Shown here: piece after piece, positions 5,153 through 8,067 of the stretch
Numbering within the stretch: position 1 is the first letter of the stretch
Layout of the letters: every line of letters begins with the position of its first letter
Source: an uncultured Clostridia bacterium
Lineage (GTDB): Bacteria; Bacillota; Clostridia; Christensenellales; UBA1242
Length of the DNA: 8,067 nucleotides
Direction of reading: 5' to 3'
Assembly: GCA_947589655.1 (NCBI GenBank)
Contig: CANQCE010000042.1
Coordinates: forward strand, 1 to 8,067
Program-made: the position numbers and the translations under genes
The notes under the pieces: generated by a model
What the model saw: only the letters and a program-made list of their open reading frames with translations
Told to the model about the DNA's origin: nothing
Databases searched by the model: none

Positions 5153-6826
5153 ATGAAACAGGTTTTTAAGGCCTTTAAAGTTATTTGGAAGGTTCTGAAA
5201 GGAAAAGAAAGGTTCTTGTTTATTGGCGTTTTTGTGTTATGTTTGTCAAGGGCGTTTAGTTATTTGGGCTTTGCGCAAGTTTTGGCTTGCTTAACAGCAA
5301 AAGCCCTTGGGGACAAAACGGTTTTCTTTGGGGTAACTCTGCCAAGTTCATTAAATTTTATCAGCGTGGCGGCAATTAATTTTGCGGCTATGGCATTCTT
5401 TTTAATTTTTAGCATATTTTCAAGGAATATGATGCAGCGTTTCAGCGAAGGCTTGGCAAAAACAAGATATAGAGAGTATGCTCTCCGTGAAATTTTGGCG
5501 TTAAGAAAAAACATGGATTTAAAGCATACAACAGGGGAGATTATCTTTATTGTTGAAAGTTCGTCAGATGCCGTTGCGGATTACATAAAAAATTTGAATA
5601 TTAACATAATCCCATACATTTTTTCATCAATAATTGCATCTGTGTATTTGTTTTCAATCAATAGCATTGTGGGCATATGCGCACTGGCAATGGCAGCACT
5701 CATTTTTACTGTTGCAATGTGGCGAACAAAAATGGACAGAAGGTTGTTTAAAAAAATGGACGTGGTGAACTCGAAGGTGAACAACAATATTTCAAATTGC
5801 GTCAACAATTTGCCATTTATTTCATTTATAAATTCCACCAATCACGAAATTGAATTGTTAAAACAAAAGCACAAAAATTATAACAAAATTGTTGCTAAAA
5901 GGATGAATATTCACATTTTTTATTGGTCTTTGCTTTACATTTTGGAATACACATTCATGTTTTTGGCAACTTATTTGCTGGTCAAAAATTCGGCAGTTGC
6001 CATTGAAATAGATGTTATTGTGCTGCTGCTGTCTTATCTTGACAGATTGTTCTCTCCTATCAATGATATGGGTTACAACTTAACCGTGCTGGTGAATTAT
6101 TCAACTCGTGTTTGTCGCTTGTCCGAACTTTCGCCAAGCGCAGAGGACATCCTTAATCAGCAGGACCGCCTAAAACATGAGCGTAGTCAAATTAACTATT
6201 TGCGTGGGCACAAGATTGAGAAAATTGAAATGAAAGACATTGAAATTGAGATTGGGCAATTTCACCGCACTGGGCTTAACGCAACATTTGAGGCAGGGAA
6301 AATTACTTGCATTTGCGGACCAAGCGGAAGCGGAAAAACAACATTTTTGGGCTGCCTTTTGGGCTTGAAAGAATACAAAAGCGGCGAAATTATTATAAAT
6401 GGCAATCTTAAAGTGAGTTCTTTGTTCTATCTTTCAAATAAAATTAACTTAACCTTACAAAATTGCACCATTTTTGACCGAAAAGTCATGGAGAACATAG
6501 CGTATCCAAATTCGGAACCAAATTCTTTTGCCAGAAAAAATATTAAAAGGTTTGAACTTGAAAAGGTGGTTGAGCGAACCAGTGATGACAGTGCCAATTT
6601 GCTCGACCAACTTTCAGGCGGCGAGAAAAAGAGGATATCTTTTGTAAGGGCGGTTTCGCGCCGAGGGGACATTTACATATTTGACGAACCAACCAATGAC
6701 CTTGACACACACAACGTTCAAATGGTTTTGAAAATGATGAAAAGAGTGGCAAAGAACGATATTGTTATTGTTGTGACGCACGACAAGCGTGTGATAGAAA
6801 TTGCCGATGATGTGGTTGATTTGTAA
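5153..6826 (+). CDS. ABC exporter, fused membrane and ATPase domains
   Basis: This 557-residue half-transporter would work as a dimer in the cytoplasmic membrane, exporting an unknown substrate such as a peptide, lipid or drug. The N-terminal domain has about six membrane helices (near residues 19-40, 67-92, a pair within 150-190, 253-278 and 284-302), joined by charged cytoplasmic loops. The ATPase domain has Walker A GPSGSGKTT (389-397, Lys395), a Q-loop glutamine 436 in LQNCTIF, signature LSGGEKKR (487-494), Walker B DIYIFDEP with Asp511 and catalytic Glu512, D-loop NDLD (515-518) and H-loop His543. All catalytic residues are present. The chain stops 14 residues after His543, so the usual C-terminal stretch with the G-x-I-x-E-x-G motif is missing. 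The ATG at 5153 is preferred over GTG at 5147, since GAGG lies 5 bases before it. It diverges from the DprA-like gene and is closed by its own terminator. Substrate cannot be told from sequence. Confidence 0.93.
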   Translation: MKQVFKAFKVIWKVLKGKERFLFIGVFVLCLSRAFSYLGFAQVLACLTAKALGDKTVFFGVTLPSSLNFISVAAINFAAMAFFLIFSIFSRNMMQRFSEGLAKTRYREYALREILALRKNMDLKHTTGEIIFIVESSSDAVADYIKNLNINIIPYIFSSIIASVYLFSINSIVGICALAMAALIFTVAMWRTKMDRRLFKKMDVVNSKVNNNISNCVNNLPFISFINSTNHEIELLKQKHKNYNKIVAKRMNIHIFYWSLLYILEYTFMFLATYLLVKNSAVAIEIDVIVLLLSYLDRLFSPINDMGYNLTVLVNYSTRVCRLSELSPSAEDILNQQDRLKHERSQINYLRGHKIEKIEMKDIEIEIGQFHRTGLNATFEAGKITCICGPSGSGKTTFLGCLLGLKEYKSGEIIINGNLKVSSLFYLSNKINLTLQNCTIFDRKVMENIAYPNSEPNSFARKNIKRFELEKVVERTSDDSANLLDQLSGGEKKRISFVRAVSRRGDIYIFDEPTNDLDTHNVQMVLKMMKRVAKNDIVIVVTHDKRVIEIADDVVDL

Positions 6827-6833
6827 ACAAATT

Positions 6834-6863
6834 AAAAAAACACCAATAATTTGGTGTTTTTTT
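6834..6863 (+). terminator. Terminator of the ABC exporter gene
   Basis: Seven A plus CACCAA (6834-6846) pair perfectly with TTGGTG plus seven T (6851-6863) around the loop TAAT. It begins eight bases after the stop codon. The A tract makes it possibly active on the minus strand as well, though no gene faces it. Confidence 0.9.
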
Positions 6864-6888
6864 ATTAAATTTATTTTAATTTTTTGTT

Positions 6889-6919
6889 TTTGCCAATTTT
6901 TTTAAAAATTCGTGGCAAA
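6889..6919. other. AT-rich hairpin upstream of the recJ promoter
   Basis: TTTGCCA (6889-6895) pairs with TGGCAAA (6913-6919), enclosing an inner ATTTT/AAAAT stem with a 3-base bulge. No T run follows on either strand. It ends 25 bases before the recJ -35 and may be a chance structure in AT-rich DNA. Confidence 0.35.
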
Positions 6920-6944
6920 TAAAAAAAACGATATAAAAAAATGT

Positions 6945-6974
6945 TTGCACTGTGCCTTAAGGGTGTGATATAAT
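6945..6974 (+). promoter_or_regulatory. Promoter of recJ
   Basis: A perfect extended -10, TGATATAAT (hexamer 6969-6974), with a weak -35 TTGCAC (6945-6950) at 18 bases. Together with the terminator before it, this shows that recJ is transcribed on its own rather than from the ABC gene. Confidence 0.75.
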
Positions 6975-7006
6975 CAAACTGAAAGATTGTTTTTATAGGT
7001 ATAGTT

Positions 7007-8067
7007 ATGATTTTTAAGAAATTTTTTAACAAAGACGCTGCGCTTGTGGATGAATATGCGCAGGAGTTTGGCGTTTTGCCGTCAACCATGTATTTAATTC
7101 TCTCTCGGGGGCTTTCCAGCAAAGAAGAAATTGAAAAATATCTTTCTGTTGGGCCCTTGCTTGACCCATTTTTGATTAAAGGAATGAAGCAACTATGCGA
7201 GAGAATTAAACTGGCAAAGGAACTTGGCGACAAAGTGCTTATTTTTGGCGACTACGATGTTGACGGCATCTCGGCAACCGCAATTATGCTTAAAACATTA
7301 AAAAAATTGGGCATAGATGCCGATTTTTATCTTCCAAACCGCTATGTTGACGGCTATGGCCTCACCTGCGAGTGCTTGGACAAAGTGGCAAAGCAGTTTT
7401 CGCCTGACCTTATTATCACGGTGGACTGCGGAATTTCTTGCGCGAAAGAGGTGGATTATGCCAAAGAAAAGGGGATTGAAATTATCGTCACCGACCACCA
7501 TGAAATTCCTGAAATTCTGCCAAACACTCTGGTGCTAAACGCAAAAATTCCTGGGCAAGATTATCCATTCCGCGAACTTTGCGGCACAGGAATGGCATAC
7601 AAAATAAGCGAGGCACTCCTTGGGCAGAAAAAAGCCGAGGAGTTTTTGCCTATTGCCGCCATTGCCACCATTGCGGACATTGTTTCGCTGACTGGAGAGA
7701 ACCGCAACATTGTTAAGCGTGGCTTTAAGTGCTTTGACAAGTTGCCATATGGCTTAAAAGCGCTGTTCAAAGAGAATAATGTTTCGCTTTCTAACCCAAA
7801 TTCTACAGATATTGCCTTTAAAATTGCCCCTAAAATAAATTCTTCTGGCAGGATGGGCGATGCAAAGGACAGCCTTGCACTTTATATGAGCGAGGATGCT
7901 GTTGAAGTGAGGAAATATCTTGAAAAGATAAAAAAACACAACCTTAGACGTCAAGAACTTTCCGCCAAAGTGATGGAAGATTGCGAAAAGGCAATCAAAA
8001 AAATGGACCTTGGGCAAACGCGAGTGATTTGCCTGGCATCCAAAAAGTGGGACCAAGGCATTTTGGG
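7007..8067 (+). CDS. recJ: Single-stranded-DNA exonuclease RecJ, 3' end missing
   Basis: RecJ degrades single-stranded DNA 5' to 3' in recombination and mismatch or base-excision repair, using metal ions held by the DHH domain. The first 353 residues are visible. They contain GDYDVDG (81-87), the second metal motif TVDCG with Asp140, DHH (163-165), LCGTGMAYKI in the position of the family's LaGxGxAfK, ADIVSLTGENR with Asp224, and the PKINSSGRMGDA segment before the connecting helix. The window ends within the start of the DHHA1 domain, at WDQGILG. The ATG at 7007 has only a modest ribosome site (AGG, 7 bases upstream), but the first in-frame stop upstream is at 6980 and the promoter lies just beyond. 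In many Bacillota recJ follows secDF directly; here about 4.6 kb separates them. The identification is firm. Confidence 0.95.
   Translation, partial: MIFKKFFNKDAALVDEYAQEFGVLPSTMYLILSRGLSSKEEIEKYLSVGPLLDPFLIKGMKQLCERIKLAKELGDKVLIFGDYDVDGISATAIMLKTLKKLGIDADFYLPNRYVDGYGLTCECLDKVAKQFSPDLIITVDCGISCAKEVDYAKEKGIEIIVTDHHEIPEILPNTLVLNAKIPGQDYPFRELCGTGMAYKISEALLGQKKAEEFLPIAAIATIADIVSLTGENRNIVKRGFKCFDKLPYGLKALFKENNVSLSNPNSTDIAFKIAPKINSSGRMGDAKDSLALYMSEDAVEVRKYLEKIKKHNLRRQELSAKVMEDCEKAIKKMDLGQTRVICLASKKWDQGIL

Noticed and set aside
8035..8067. WDQGILG in RecJ as a defective motif (family often has WHxGV)
   Set aside because: The residue after Trp varies among RecJ proteins as I recall, and the window ends here, so nothing can be concluded.

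Overview
The window comes from a low-GC bacterium, most likely an uncultured Clostridia-like member of the Bacillota. Three things point there. SecD and SecF are separate, overlapping genes rather than the fused SecDF of Bacillus. recJ lies nearby, as it does next to secDF in many Bacillota. The tRNA gene encodes its own CCA. The standard genetic code is used. The lineage is inferred from content and order; no marker gene is present to prove it.

Layout. Positions 1-2371 (+) hold the 3' part of secD and all of secF, closed by a hairpin that also serves the converging gene. Positions 2399-3595 (-) encode a 398-residue protein I do not recognise, built from about five divergent 60-70-residue repeats. 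Positions 3681-3987 (+) hold a tRNA-Leu(CAA) unit: promoter, a truncated copy of the tRNA 5' half, the intact tRNA and a terminator. Positions 3988-4164 contain no gene, but include a bulged hairpin and a degenerate second copy of the tRNA 3' end plus trailer. Positions 4165-4998 (-) encode a short DprA/Smf-like protein without the usual C-terminal winged helix. Positions 5153-6826 (+) encode a single-chain ABC exporter that ends unusually soon after the H-loop, followed by a strong terminator. From 7007 to the end (+) is the N-terminal part of RecJ, behind its own promoter.

How the parts relate. secD and secF form one translationally coupled unit for the SecDF accessory complex of the Sec translocon. 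recJ encodes a 5'-3' single-strand DNA exonuclease for repair. The roughly 4.6 kb between secF and recJ looks like an accessory insertion into a usually compact neighbourhood: gene directions alternate, each unit has its own recognisable promoter, and the tRNA has partial copies on both sides. No integrase or transposase is visible.

The most testable regulatory signal is in the divergent dprA-like/ABC promoter region. Two matching palindromes (AAAC-NNN-GTTT) lie 45 bp apart, and each covers part of one gene's -35 box. This suggests that one regulator controls both genes. A new system is not proven here. The best candidates for something undescribed are the repeat protein and this DprA-like/ABC pair.
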